Assembly (NCBI GenBank): GCA_026874595.1
Contig: CM049315.1
Span: forward strand, 2,422,501 to 2,486,500
Direction of reading: 5' to 3'
DNA length: 64,000 bases
Origin: Sipunculus nudus
Lineage: Eukaryota > Annelida > Sipuncula > Golfingiida > Sipunculidae
Below, piece by piece: positions 50,280 through 63,200 of the stretch. Below the pieces are notes generated by a model, which saw nothing but the letters and a program-made list of their open reading frames with translations, made no database searches and had not been told where the DNA came from. Each line of letters starts with the position of its first letter. Within the stretch, counting starts at the first letter, position 1. Position numbers and translations under genes: made by a program.

Positions 50280-51285
50280 AGAAGTCGTGATCGAAAGGAA
50301 TAAAAGGGACAAGATCTTCCCCAAAAGAAACCGCAAAGAGAGAGAAGAGAGGCTGTTAGGATACCAGTTGCCAAATACCGAGAAAAGAAGAAACAGGAGC
50401 AGAAGTCCGTTTTAATCAACACCAGTGTAAGTGAGCCGACGTACACGAGCAAAAGGAAGAGAGAAAAACGGGACATCTAGAAGGCACTGATATCAACTTC
50501 AAGAAGAAGGAAAGTTGTCTTTCGTAAACTGTATCAGACTGAAGCAAGTGGAGATTCGCAGTCGAAGAACAGAGCCCACAATTCTACATTCGCCAACATG
50601 CTTTCCAAGAAGACCATGCTACAGTTGTAAAACAGTTTTATGAAAGGGATAACATCAGTTGAATAGCCACAAGAAGGAAAGATGTTGTCAAAACACATGA
50701 TAAGAAACCTCACATCTTTTTGGCAGAGACACATGCGAAGAATTTCGACACATGGTAAAATCAAATTTGCCCTGCTTAAACGCCAACATGTCTTTCTGAG
50801 CAACAAGATACCTCACAATGTATGTGTAGATACCATGAAAACTGCATTTCTGCCATAAATGCACTTCATAAAGTGGAGCCATCTGTACCATTGTACACAT
50901 ACTCCCTTCCTGATACATTCAAATGGAACCATGGATAGGAAGGGATTCAGAGCCCTGCATTTTTTTATGAGTCAAAGCAGGTTGGATAAATTTAGTGGAA
51001 ACCTGACAGTAATGGTCGACTAGGTAAATGTTTTAAAGGAGGTGACCACCTGAAGAACTTCTTCTTAGAGCACTGCTACAGACAGAGGATGCAGAATGAA
51101 GGTTACAAAAAAAGGAACGAGTTTAGGCAGATAAGTACACTGTAAACAAAAAGGCACTCCTGCAGGTAGAGTTATCTGAAAATTAAACATGCGTGCACCA
51201 AGATGAAATCCAAAGTGCACATTGACAACAAGCTCAAGTAAGTTTACATCTGCACTATAGTTAGAAGCTCTCTTAATGCAACTGC
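50280..51285 (+). pseudogene. Decayed ORF of a multi-copy invertebrate protein family
   Basis: No intact frame exists, but stretches of one protein can be read through stops and shifts on the plus strand. Near 50290-50480 there is a basic Lys/Arg/Glu-rich part (for example AKYREKKKQEQKSV). The 50618 frame gives VVKQFYERDNIS, a stop, then RRKDVV. The same frame at 50813-50880 gives CMCRYHENCISAINALHK. After a frame change, 51166-51240 gives VELSEN, a stop, TCVHQDEIQSAH, a stop, and QQAQV. From memory this order matches an uncharacterised family found in many copies in cnidarian and mollusc genomes and probably carried by a mobile element. I cannot run a search, so the assignment is tentative. 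At least five in-frame stops and one frameshift show it is dead. Its last frame continues in register into the 96-bp satellite. Confidence 0.6.
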
Positions 51286-51288
51286 CAT

Positions 51289-54200
51289 GATCCTTTGGAG
51301 CATGTATGTATCTAGGCAGATTGTCTTGACCACTCTAAGGACACAGTCAAAGAGTATATAACTGGTGTCACGGAGACAGTTATAGATCCTTTGGAGCATG
51401 TATGTATCTGGTCAGATTGTCTTGACCATTCTAAGGACACAGTCATAGCGTATATAACTGTTGTCCTGGAGGAAGTCTCAGATCCTTTGGATCATGTATC
51501 AATCTGGTCAGAATGTCTTGACCATTCTAAGGACACAGTCATAGCGTATATAACTGGTGTGCTGGAGGAAGTCTCAGATCCTTTAGATGATGTATGTATC
51601 TGGTCAGATTGTCTTGACCATTCTAAGGACACACTGATAACGTATATAACTGGTGTGCTGGAGAAAGTCTCAGATCCTTTGGATCATGTATCAATTTGGT
51701 CAGAATTACTTGACCATTCTAAGGACCCAGTCATAGCGTATATAACTGGTGTGCTGGCGGAAGTCTCAGATCCCTTGGATCATGTATCAATCTGGTCAGA
51801 ATGTCTTGACCATTCTAAGGACACACTGATAACGTATATAACTGGTGTGCTGGAGGAAGTCTGAGATCCTTTGGATCATGTATCAATCTGGTCAGATTGT
51901 CTTGACCATTCTAAGGACACAGTCATAGCGTATATGACTGGTGTGCTGGAGGAAGTCTCAGATCCTTTGGAGCATGTATGTATCTGGTCAGATTGTCTTG
52001 ACCATTCTAAGGACACAGTCATAGCCTATATAACTGGTGTGCTGGAGGAAGTCTCAGATCCTTTGGAACATGTATCAATCTGGTCAGACTGTCTTGACCA
52101 TTCTAAGGACACAGTCATAGCGTATATAACTGGTATGCTGGAGGAAGTCTCAGATCCTTAGGAGTATGTATGTATCTGGTCAAAATGTCTTGACCATTCT
52201 AAGGACACACTGATAACGTATATAACTGGTGTGCTGGAGGAAGTCTCAGATCCTTTGGATCATGTATCAATCTGGTCAGAATGTCTTGACCATTCTAAGG
52301 ACACAGTCATAGCGTATATAACTGGTGTGCTGGAGGAAGTCTCAGATCCTTTGGATCATGTATGTATCTGGTCAGATTGTCTTGACCATTCTAAGGACAC
52401 AGCTATAGCGTATTTGACTGGTGTGCTGGAGGAAGTCTCAGATCCTTTGGAGCATGTATGTATCTGGTCAGATTGTCTTGACAATTCTAAGGACACAGTC
52501 ATAGCGTATATAACTGGTGTGCTGGAGGAAGTCTCAGATCCTTTGGATCATGTATCTATCTAATCAGATTGTCTTGACCATTCTAAGGACACAGTGATAA
52601 CGTATATAACTGGTGTACTGGAGGAAGTCTCAGATCCTTTGGAGAATGTATGTATCTGGTCAGATTGTCTTGACCATTCTAAGGACACAGTCATAGCGTA
52701 TATAACTGGTGTGCTGGAGGAAGTCTCAGATCCTTAGGAGTATGTATGTATCTGGTCAGATTGTCTTGACCATTCTAAGGACACAGTCATAGCGTATATA
52801 ACTGGTGTGCTGGAGGAAGTCCCAGATCCTCTGGATCATGTATCAATCTTGTCAGAATGTCTTGACCATTCTAAGGACACAGTCATAGCGTATATAACTG
52901 GTGTGCTGGAGGAAGTCTCAGATCCTTAGGAGTATGTATGTATCTGGTCAGATTGTCTTGACCATTCTAAAGACACAGTCATAACGTATATAACTGGTGT
53001 GCTGGAGGAAGTCTCAGATCCTTTGGATCATGTATGTATCTGGTCAGATTGTCTTGACCATTCTAAGGACACAGTCATAGCGTATATAACTGGTGTGCTG
53101 GCGGAAGTCTCAGATCCTTTGGATCATGTATGTATTTGGTCAGATTGTCTTGACCATTCTAAGGACACAATCATAGCGTATATAACTAGTGTGCTGGAGG
53201 AAGTCTCAGATCCTTTGGATCATGTATCAATCTGGTCAGAATGTCTTGACCATTCTAAGGACACAGTCATAGCGTATATAACTGGTGTGCTGGAGGAAGT
53301 CTCAGATCCTTTGGATCATGTATCAATCTGGTCAGAATGTCTTGACCATTCTAAGGACACAGTGATAGCGTATATAACTGGTGTGCTGGAGGAAGTCTCA
53401 GATCCTTTGGATCATGTATGTATCTGGTCAGATTGTCTTATCCATTCTAAGGACACATTCATAGCGTATATAACTGGTGTGCTGGAGGAAGTCTCAGATC
53501 CTTTGGATCATGTATCAATCTGGTCAGATTGTCTTGACCATTCTAAGGACACAGTGATAACGTATATAACTGGTGTACTGGAGGAAGTCTCAGATCCTTT
53601 GGAGAATGTATGTATCTGGTCAGATTGTCTTGACCATTCTAAGGACACAGTCATAGCGTATATAACTAGTGTACTGGAGGAAGTCTCAGATCCTTTGGAG
53701 CATGTATGTATCTGGTCAGATTGTCTTGACCATTCTAAAAACACAGTGATAGCGTATATAACTGGTGTACTGGAGGAAGTCTCAGATCCTTTGGATCATG
53801 TATGTATCTCGTCAGATTGTCTTGACCATTCTAAGGACACAGTAATAGCGTATATAACTGGTGTACTGGAGGAAGTCTCAGATCCTTTGGATCATGTATG
53901 TTTCTGGTCAGATTGTCTTGACCATTCTAAGGACACAGTCATAGCGTATATAACTGGTGTGCTGGAGGAAGTCTCAGATCCTTTGGATCATGTATGTATC
54001 TGGTCAGATTGTCTTGACCATTCTAAGGACACAGTCATAGCGTATATAACTGGTGTGCTGGAGGAAGTCTCAGATCCTTAGGAGTATGTATGTATCTGGT
54101 CAGATTGTCTTGACAATTCTAAGGACACAGTCATAGCGTATATAACTGGTGTGCTGGAGGAAGTCTCAGATCCTTAGGAGTATGTATGTATCTGGTCAGA

Positions 54201-57200
54201 TTGTCTTGACCATTCTAAGGACACAGTCATAGCGTACATAACTGGTGTGCTGGAGGAAGTCCCAGATCCTTTGGATCATGTATCAATCTTGTCAGAATGT
54301 CTTGACCATTCTAAGGACACAGTCATAGCGTATATAACTGGTGTGCTGGAGGAAGTCTCAGATCCTTAGGAGTATGTATGTATCTGGTCAGATTGTCTTG
54401 ACCATTCTAAAGACACAGTCATAGCGTATATAACTGGTCTGCTGGAGGAAGTCTCAGATCCTTTGGATCATGTATGTATCTGGTCAGATTGTCTTGACCA
54501 TTCTAAGGACACAGTCATAGCGTATATAACTGGTGTGCTGGAGGAAGTCTCAGATCCTTTGGATCATGTATGTATCTGGTCAGATTGTCTTGACCATTCT
54601 AAGGACACAATCATAGCGTATATAACTAGTGTGCTGGAGGAAGTCTCAGATCCTTTGGATCATGTATCAATCTGGTCAGAATGTCTTGACCATTCTAAGG
54701 ACACAGTCATAGCGTATATAACTGGTGTGCTGGAGGAAGTCTCAGATCCTTTGGATCATGTATCAATCTGGTCAGAATGTCTTGACCATTCTAAGGACAC
54801 AGTGATAACGTATATAACTGGTGTGCTGGAGGAAGTCTCAGATCCTTTGGATCATGTATGTATCTGGTCAGATTGTCTTGACCATTCTAAGGACACATTC
54901 ATAGCGTATATAACTGGTGTGCTGGAGGAAGTCTCAGATCCTTTGGATCATGTATCAATCTGGTCAGATTGTCTTGACCATTCTAAGGACACAGTCATAG
55001 CGTATATAACTGGTGTGCTGGAGGAAGTCTCAGATCATTTGGATCATGTATCAATCTGGTCAGAATGTCTTGACCATTCTAAGGACACAGTCATAGCGTA
55101 TATAACTGTTGTCCTGGAGGAAGTCTCAGATCCTTTGGATCATGTATCAATCTGGTCAGAATGTCTTGACCATTCTAAGGACACAGTCATAGCGTATATA
55201 ACTGGTGTGCTGGAGGAAGTCTCAGATCCTTTAGATGATGTATGTATCTGGTCAGATTGTCTTGACCATTCTAAGGACACACTGATAACGTATATAACTG
55301 GTGTGCTGGAGAAAGTCTCAGATCCTTTGGATCATGTATCAATTTGGTCAGAATTACTTGACCATTCTAAGGACCCAGTCATAGCGTATATAACTGGTGT
55401 GCTGGCGGAAGTCTCAGATCCCTTGGATCATGTATCAATCTGGTCAGAATGTCTTGACCATTCTAAGGACACAGTCATAGCGTATATAACTGGTGTGCTG
55501 GAGGAAGTCTCAGATCCTTTGGATCATGTATCCATCTGGTCAGAATGTCTTGACCATTCTAAGGACACAGTCATAGCGTATATAACTGGTGTGCTGGAGG
55601 AAGTCTCATATCCTTAGGAATATGTATGTATCTGGTCAGAATGTCTTGACCATTCTAAGGACACACTGATAACGTATATCTGGTGTGCTGGAGGAAGTCT
55701 CAGATCCTTTGGATCATGTATGTATCTGGTCAGAATGTCTTGACCATTCTATGGACACAGTCATAGCGTATATAACCGGTGTGCTGGAGGAAGTCTCAGA
55801 TCCTTAGGAGTATGTATGTATCTGGTCAGATTGTCTTGACCATTCTAAGGACACAGTGATAGCGTATATAACTGGTGTACTGCAGGAAGTCTCAGATCCT
55901 TTGGATCATGTATGTATTGTATGTATCTGGTCAGATTGTCTTGACCATTCTAAGGACACAGAGATAGCGTATATAACTGGTGTACTGGAGGAAGTCTCAG
56001 ATCCTTTGGATCATGTATGCATCTGGTCAGATTGTCTTGACCATTCTAAGGACACAGTCATAGCGTATATAACTAGTGTGCTGGAGTCTCAGATCCTTTG
56101 GATCATGTATGTATCTGGTCAGATTGTCTTGACCATTCTAAGGACACATTCATAGCGTATATAACTGGTGTGCTGGAGGAAGTCTCAGATCCTTTGGATC
56201 ATGTATCAATCTGGTCAGATTGTCTTGACCATTCTAAGGACACAGTCATAGCGTATATAACTGGTGTGCTGGAGGAAGTCTCAGATCATTTGGATCATGT
56301 ATCAATCTGGTCAGAATGTCTTGACCATTCTAAGGACACAGTCATAGCGTATGTAACTGTTGTCCTGGAGGAAGTCTCAGATCCTTTGGATCATGTATCA
56401 ATCTGGTCAGAATGTCTTGACCATTCTAAGGACACAGTGATAGCGTATATAACTGGTGTGCTGGAGGAAGTCTCAGATCCTTTAGATCATGTATGTATCT
56501 GGTCAGATTGTCTTGACCATTCTAAGGACACACTGATAACGTATATAACTGGTGTGTTGGAGGAAGTTTCAGATCCTTTGGATCATGTATCAATTTGGTC
56601 AGAATGTCTTGACCATTCTAAGGACCCAGTCATAGCGTATATAACTGGTGTGCTGGCGGAAGTCTCAGATCCCTTGGATCATGTATCAATCTGGTCAGAA
56701 TGTCTTGACCATTCTAAGGACACAGTCATAGCGTATATAACTGGTGTGCTGGAGGAAGTCTCAGATCCTTTGGATCATGTATCAATCTGGTCAGAATGTC
56801 TTGACCATTCTAAGGACACAGTCATAGCGTATATAACTGGTGTGCTGGAGGAAGTCTCATATCCTTAGGAGTATGTATGTATCTGGTCAGAATGTCTTGA
56901 CCATTCTAAGGACACACTGATAACGTATATCTGGTGTGCTGGAGGAAGTCTCAGATCCTTTGGATCATGTATCAATCTGGTCACAATGTCTTGACCATTC
57001 TATGGACACAGTCATAGCGTATATAACTGGTGTGCTGGAGGAAGTCTCTGATCCTTAGGAGTATGTATGTATCTGGTCAGATTGTCTTGACCATTCTAAG
57101 GACACAGTGATAGCGTATATAACTGGTGTACTGGAGGAAGTCTCAGATCCTTTGGATCATGTATGTATTGTATGTATCTGGTCAGATTGTCTTGACCATT

Positions 57201-60200
57201 CTAAGGACACAGAGATAGCGTATATAACTGGTGTACTGGAGGAAGTCTCAGATCCTTTGGATCATGTATGCATCTGGTCAGATTGTCTTGACCATTCTAA
57301 GGACACAGTCATAGCGTATATAACTGGTGTGCTGGCGGAAGTCTCAGATCCCTTGGATCATGTATCAATCTGGTCAGAATGTCTTGACCATTCTAAGGAC
57401 ACAGTCATAGCGTATATAACTGGTGTGCTGGAGGAAGTCTCAGATCCTTTGGATCATGTATCAATCTGGTCAGAATGTCTTGACCATTCTAAGGACACAG
57501 TCATAGCGTATATAACTGGTGTGCTGGAGGAAGTCTCAGATCCTTAGGAGTATGTATGTATCTGGTCAGATTGTCTTGACCATTCTAAGGACACAGTGAT
57601 AGCGTATATAACTGGTGTACTGGAGGAAGTCTCAGATCCTTTGGATCATGTATGTATTGTATGTATCTGGTCAGATTGTCTTGACCATTCTAAGGACACA
57701 GAGATAGCGTATATAACTGGTGTACTGGAGGAAGTCTCAGGTCCTTTGGATCATGTATGCATCTGGTCAGATTGTCTTGACCATTCTAAGGACACAGTCA
57801 TAGCGTATATAACTGGTGTGCTGGAGGAAGTCTCAGATCCTTTGGATCATGTATGTATCTGGTCAGATTGTCTTGACCATTCTAAGGACACATTCATAGC
57901 GTATATAACTGGTGTGCTGGAGGAAGTCTCAGATCCTTTGGATCATGTATCAATCTGGTCAGATTGTCTTGACCATTCTAAGGACACAGTCATAGCGTAT
58001 ATAACTGGTGTGCTGGAGGAAGTCTCAGATCATTTGGATCATGTATCAATCTGGTCAGAATGTCTTGACCATTCTAAGGACACAGTCATAGCGTATATAA
58101 CTGTTGTCCTGGAGGAAGTCTCGGATCCTTTGGATCATGTATCAATCTGGTCAGAATGTCTTGGCCATTCTAAGGACACAGTCATAGCGTATATAACTGG
58201 TGTGCTGGAGGAAGTCTCAGATCCTTTAGATCATGTATGTATCTGGTCAGATTGTCTTGACCATTCTAAGGACACACTGATAACGTATATAACTGGTGTG
58301 TTGGAGGAAGTCTCAGATCCTTTGGATCATGTATCAATTTGGTCAGAATGTCTTGACCATTCTAAGGACCCAGTCATAGCGTATATAACTGGTGTGCTGG
58401 CGGAAGTCTCAGATCCCTTGGATCATGTATCAATCTGGTGAGAATGTCTTGACCATTCTAAGGACACAGTCATAGCGTATATAACTGGTGTGCTGGAGGA
58501 AGTCTCAGATCCTTTGGATCATGTATCAATCTGGTCAGAATGTCTTGACCATTCTAAGGACACAGTCATAGCGTATATAACTGGTGTGCTGGAGGAAGTC
58601 TCAGATCCTTAGGAGTATGTATGTATCTGGTCAGAATGTCTTGACCATTCTAAGGACACACTGATAACGTATATCTGGTGTGCTGGAGGAAGTCTCAGAT
58701 CCTTTGGATCATGTATCAATCTGGTCACAATGTCTTGACCATTCTATGGACACAGCCATAGCGTATATAACTGGTGTGCTGGAGGGAGTCTCTGATCCTT
58801 TGGATCATGTATGTATCTGGTCAGATTGTCTTGACCATTCTAAGGACACAGTCATAGCGTATATAACTGGTGTGCTGGAGGAAGTCTCAGATCCTTAGGA
58901 GTATGTATGTATCTGGTCAGATTGTCTTGACCATTCTAAGGACAAAGTCATAGCGTATATAACTGGTGTGCTGGAGGAAGTCTCAGATCCTTAGGAGTAT
59001 ATATGTATCTGGTCAGATTGTCTTGACCATTCTAAGGACACAGTCATAGCGTATATAACTGGTGTGCTGGCGGAAGTCTCAGATCCCTTGGATCATGTAT
59101 CAATCTGGTCAGAATGTCTTGACCATTCTAAGGACACAGTCATAGCGTATATAACTGGTGTGCTGGAGGAAGTCTCAGATCCTTTGGATCATGTATCAAT
59201 CTGGTCAGAATGTCTTGACCATTCTAAGGACACAGTCATAGCGTATATAACTGGTGTGCTGGAGGAAGTCTCATATCCTTAGGAGTATGTATGTATCTGG
59301 TCAGAATGTCTTGACCATTCTAAGGACACACTGATAACGTATATCTGGTGTGCTGGAGGAAGTCTCAGATCCTTTGGATCATGTATCAATCTGGTCACAA
59401 TGTCTTGACCATTCTATGGACACAGTCATAGCGTATATAACTGGTGTGCTGGAGGAAGTCTCTGATCCTTAGGAGTATGTATGTATCTGGTCAGATTGTC
59501 TTGACCATTCTAAGGACACAGTGATAGCGTATATAACTGGTGTACTGGAGGAAGTCTCAGATCCTTTGGATCATGTATGTATTGTATGTATCTGGTCAGA
59601 TTGTCTTGACCATTCTAAGGACACAGAGATAGCGTATATAACTGGTGTACTGGAGGAAGTCTCAGATCCTTTGGATCATGTATGCATCTGGTCAGATTGT
59701 CTTGACCATTCTAAGGACACAGTCATAGCGTATATAACTGGTGTGCTGGCGGAAGTCTCAGATCCCTTGGATCATGTATCAATCTGGTCAGAATGTCTTG
59801 ACCATTCTAAGGACACAGTCATAGCGTATATAACTGGTGTGCTGGAGGAAGTCTCAGATCCTTTGGATCATGTATCAATCTGGTCAGAATGTCTTGACCA
59901 TTCTAAGGACACAGTCATAGCGTATATAACTGGTGTGCTGGAGGAAGTCTCAGATCCTTAGGAGTATGTATGTATCTGGTCAGATTGTCTTGACCATTCT
60001 AAGGACACAGTGATAGCGTATATAACTGGTGTACTGGAGGAAGTCTCAGATCCTTTGGATCATGTATGTATTGTATGTATCTGGTCAGATTGTCTTGACC
60101 ATTCTAAGGACACAGAGATAGCGTATATAACTGGTGTACTGGAGGAAGTCTCAGGTCCTTTGGATCATGTATGCATCTGGTCAGATTGTCTTGACCATTC

Positions 60201-63200
60201 TAAGGACACAGTCATAGCGTATATAACTGGTGTGCTGGAGGAAGTCTCAGATCCTTTGGATCATGTATGTATCTGGTCAGATTGTCTTGACCATTCTAAG
60301 GACACATTCATAGCGTATATAACTGGTGTGCTGGAGGAAGTCTCAGATCCTTTGGATCATGTATCAATCTGGTCAGATTGTCTTGACCATTCTAAGGACA
60401 CAGTCATAGCGTATATAACTGGTGTGCTGGAGGAAGTCTCAGATCATTTGGATCATGTATCAATCTGGTCAGAATGTCTTGACCATTCTAAGGACACAGT
60501 CATAGCGTATATAACTGTTGTCCTGGAGGAAGTCTCGGATCCTTTGGATCATGTATCAATCTGGTCAGAATGTCTTGACCATTCTAAGGACACAGTCATA
60601 GCGTATATAACTGGTGTGCTGGAGGAAGTCTCAGATCCTTTAGATCATGTATGTATCTGGTCAGATTGTCTTGACCATTCTAAGGACACACTGATAACGT
60701 ATATAACTGGTGTGTTGGAGGAAGTCTCAGATCCTTTGGATCATGTATCAATTTGGTCAGAATGTCTTGACCATTCTAAGGACCCAGTCATAGCGTATAT
60801 AACTGGTGTGCTGGCGGAAGTCTCAGATCCCTTGGATCATGTATCAATCTGGTGAGAATGTCTTGACCATTCTAAGGACACAGTCATAGCGTATATAACT
60901 GGTGTGCTGGAGGAAGTCTCAGATCCTTTGGATCATGTATCAATCTGGTCAGAATGTCTTGACCATTCTAAGGACACAGTCATAGCGTATATAACTGTTG
61001 TCCTGGAGGAAGTCTCGGATCCTTTGGATCATGTATCAATCTGGTCAGAATGTCTTGACCATTCTAAGGACACAGTCATAGCGTATATAACTGGTGTGCT
61101 GGAGGAAGTCTCAGATCCTTTAGATCATGTATGTATCTGGTCAGATTGTCTTGACCATTCTAAGGACACACTGGTAACGTATATAACTGGTGTGTTGGAG
61201 GAAGTCTCAGATCCTTTGGATCATGTATCAATTTGGTCAGAATGTCTTGACCATTCTAAGGACCCAGTCATAGCGTATATAACTGGTGTGCTGGCGGAAG
61301 TCTCAGATCCCTTGGATCATGTATCAATCTGGTGAGAATGTCTTGACCATTCTAAGGACACAGTCATAGCGTATATAACTGGTGTGCTGGAGGAAGTCTC
61401 AGATCCTTTGGATCATGTATCAATCTGGTCAGAATGTCTTGACCATTCTAAGGACACAGTCATAGCGTATATAACTGGTGTGCTGGAGGAAGTCTCAGAT
61501 CCTTAGGAGTATGTATGTATCTAGTCAGAATGTCTTGACCATTCTAAGGACACACTGATAACGTATATCTGGTGTGCTGGAGGAAGTCTCAGATCCTTTG
61601 GATCATGTATCAATCTGGTCACAATGTCTTGACCATTCTATGGACACAGTCATAGCGTATATAACTGGTGTGCTGGAGGGAGTCTCTGATCCTTTGGATC
61701 ATGTATGTATCTGGTCAGATTGTCTTGACCATTCTAAGGACACAGTCATAGCGTATATAACTGGTGTGCTGGAGGAAGTCTCAGATCCTTAGGAGTATGT
61801 ATGTATCTGGTCAGATTGTCTTGACCATTCTAAGGACAAAGTCATAGCGTATATAACTGGTGTGCTGGAGGAAGTCTCAGATCCTTAGGAGTATATATGT
61901 ATCTGGTCAGATTGTCTTGACCATTCTAAGGACACAGTCATAGCGTATATAACTGGTGTGCTGGAGGAAGTCTCAGATCCTTTGGATCATGTATCAATCT
62001 GGTCAGAATGTCTTGACCATTCTAACGACACAGTCATAACGTATATAACTGGTGTGCTGGAGGAAGTCTCAGATCCTTTGGATCATGTATCAATCTGGTC
62101 AGAATGTCTTGACCATTCTAAGGACACAGTCATAGCGTATATAACCGGTGTGCTGGAGGAAGTCTCAGATCCTATGGAGTATGTATGTATCTGGTCAGAT
62201 TGTCTTGACCATTCTAAGGACACAGTGATAGCGTATATAACTGGTGTACTGGAGGAAGTCTCAGATCCTTTGGATCATGTATGTATTGTATGTATCTGGT
62301 CAGATTGTCTTGACCATTCTAAGGACACAGTCATAGCGTATATAACTGGTGTGCTGGAGGAAGTCTCAGATCCTTTGGATCATGTATGTATATGGTCAGA
62401 TTGTCTTGACCATTCTAAGGACACTGTGAGAGCGTACATAATTGGTGTGCTGGAGGAAGTCTCAGATCCTTTGGATCATGTATGTATCTGGTCAGATTGT
62501 TTTGACCATTCTAAGGACACAGTGATAGCGTTTATAACTGGTGTGCTGGAGGAAGTCTCAGATCCTTAGGAGTATGTATGTAACTGGTCAGATTGTCTTG
62601 ACCATTCTAAGGACACAGTCATAGCGTATATAACTGGTGTGCTGGAGGAAGTCTCAGATCCTTTGGATCATGTATGTATCTGGTCAGATTGTCTTGACCA
62701 TTCTAAGGACACAGTCATAGCGTATATAACTAGTGTGCTGGAGGAAGTCTCAGATCCTTTGGATCATGTATCAATCTGGTCAGAATGTCTTGACCATTCT
62801 AAGGACACAATGATAGCGTATATAACTGGTGTGCTGGCGGAAGTCTCAGATCCCTTGGATCATATATCAATCTGGTCAGAATGTCTTGACCATTCTAAGG
62901 ACACAGTCATAGCGTATATAACTGGTGTGCTGGAGGAAGTCTCAGATCCTTTGGATCATGTATCAATCTGGTCAGAATGTCTTGACCATTCTAAGGACAC
63001 AGTCATAGCGTATATAACTGGTGTGCTGGAGGAAGTCTCATATCCTTAGGAGTATGTATGTATCTGGTCAGAATGTCTTGACCATTCTAAGGACACACTG
63101 ATAACGTATATCTGGTGTGCTGGAGGAAGTCTCAGATCCTTTGGATCATGTATCAATCTGGTCACAATGTCTTGACGATTCTATGGACACAGTCATAGCG

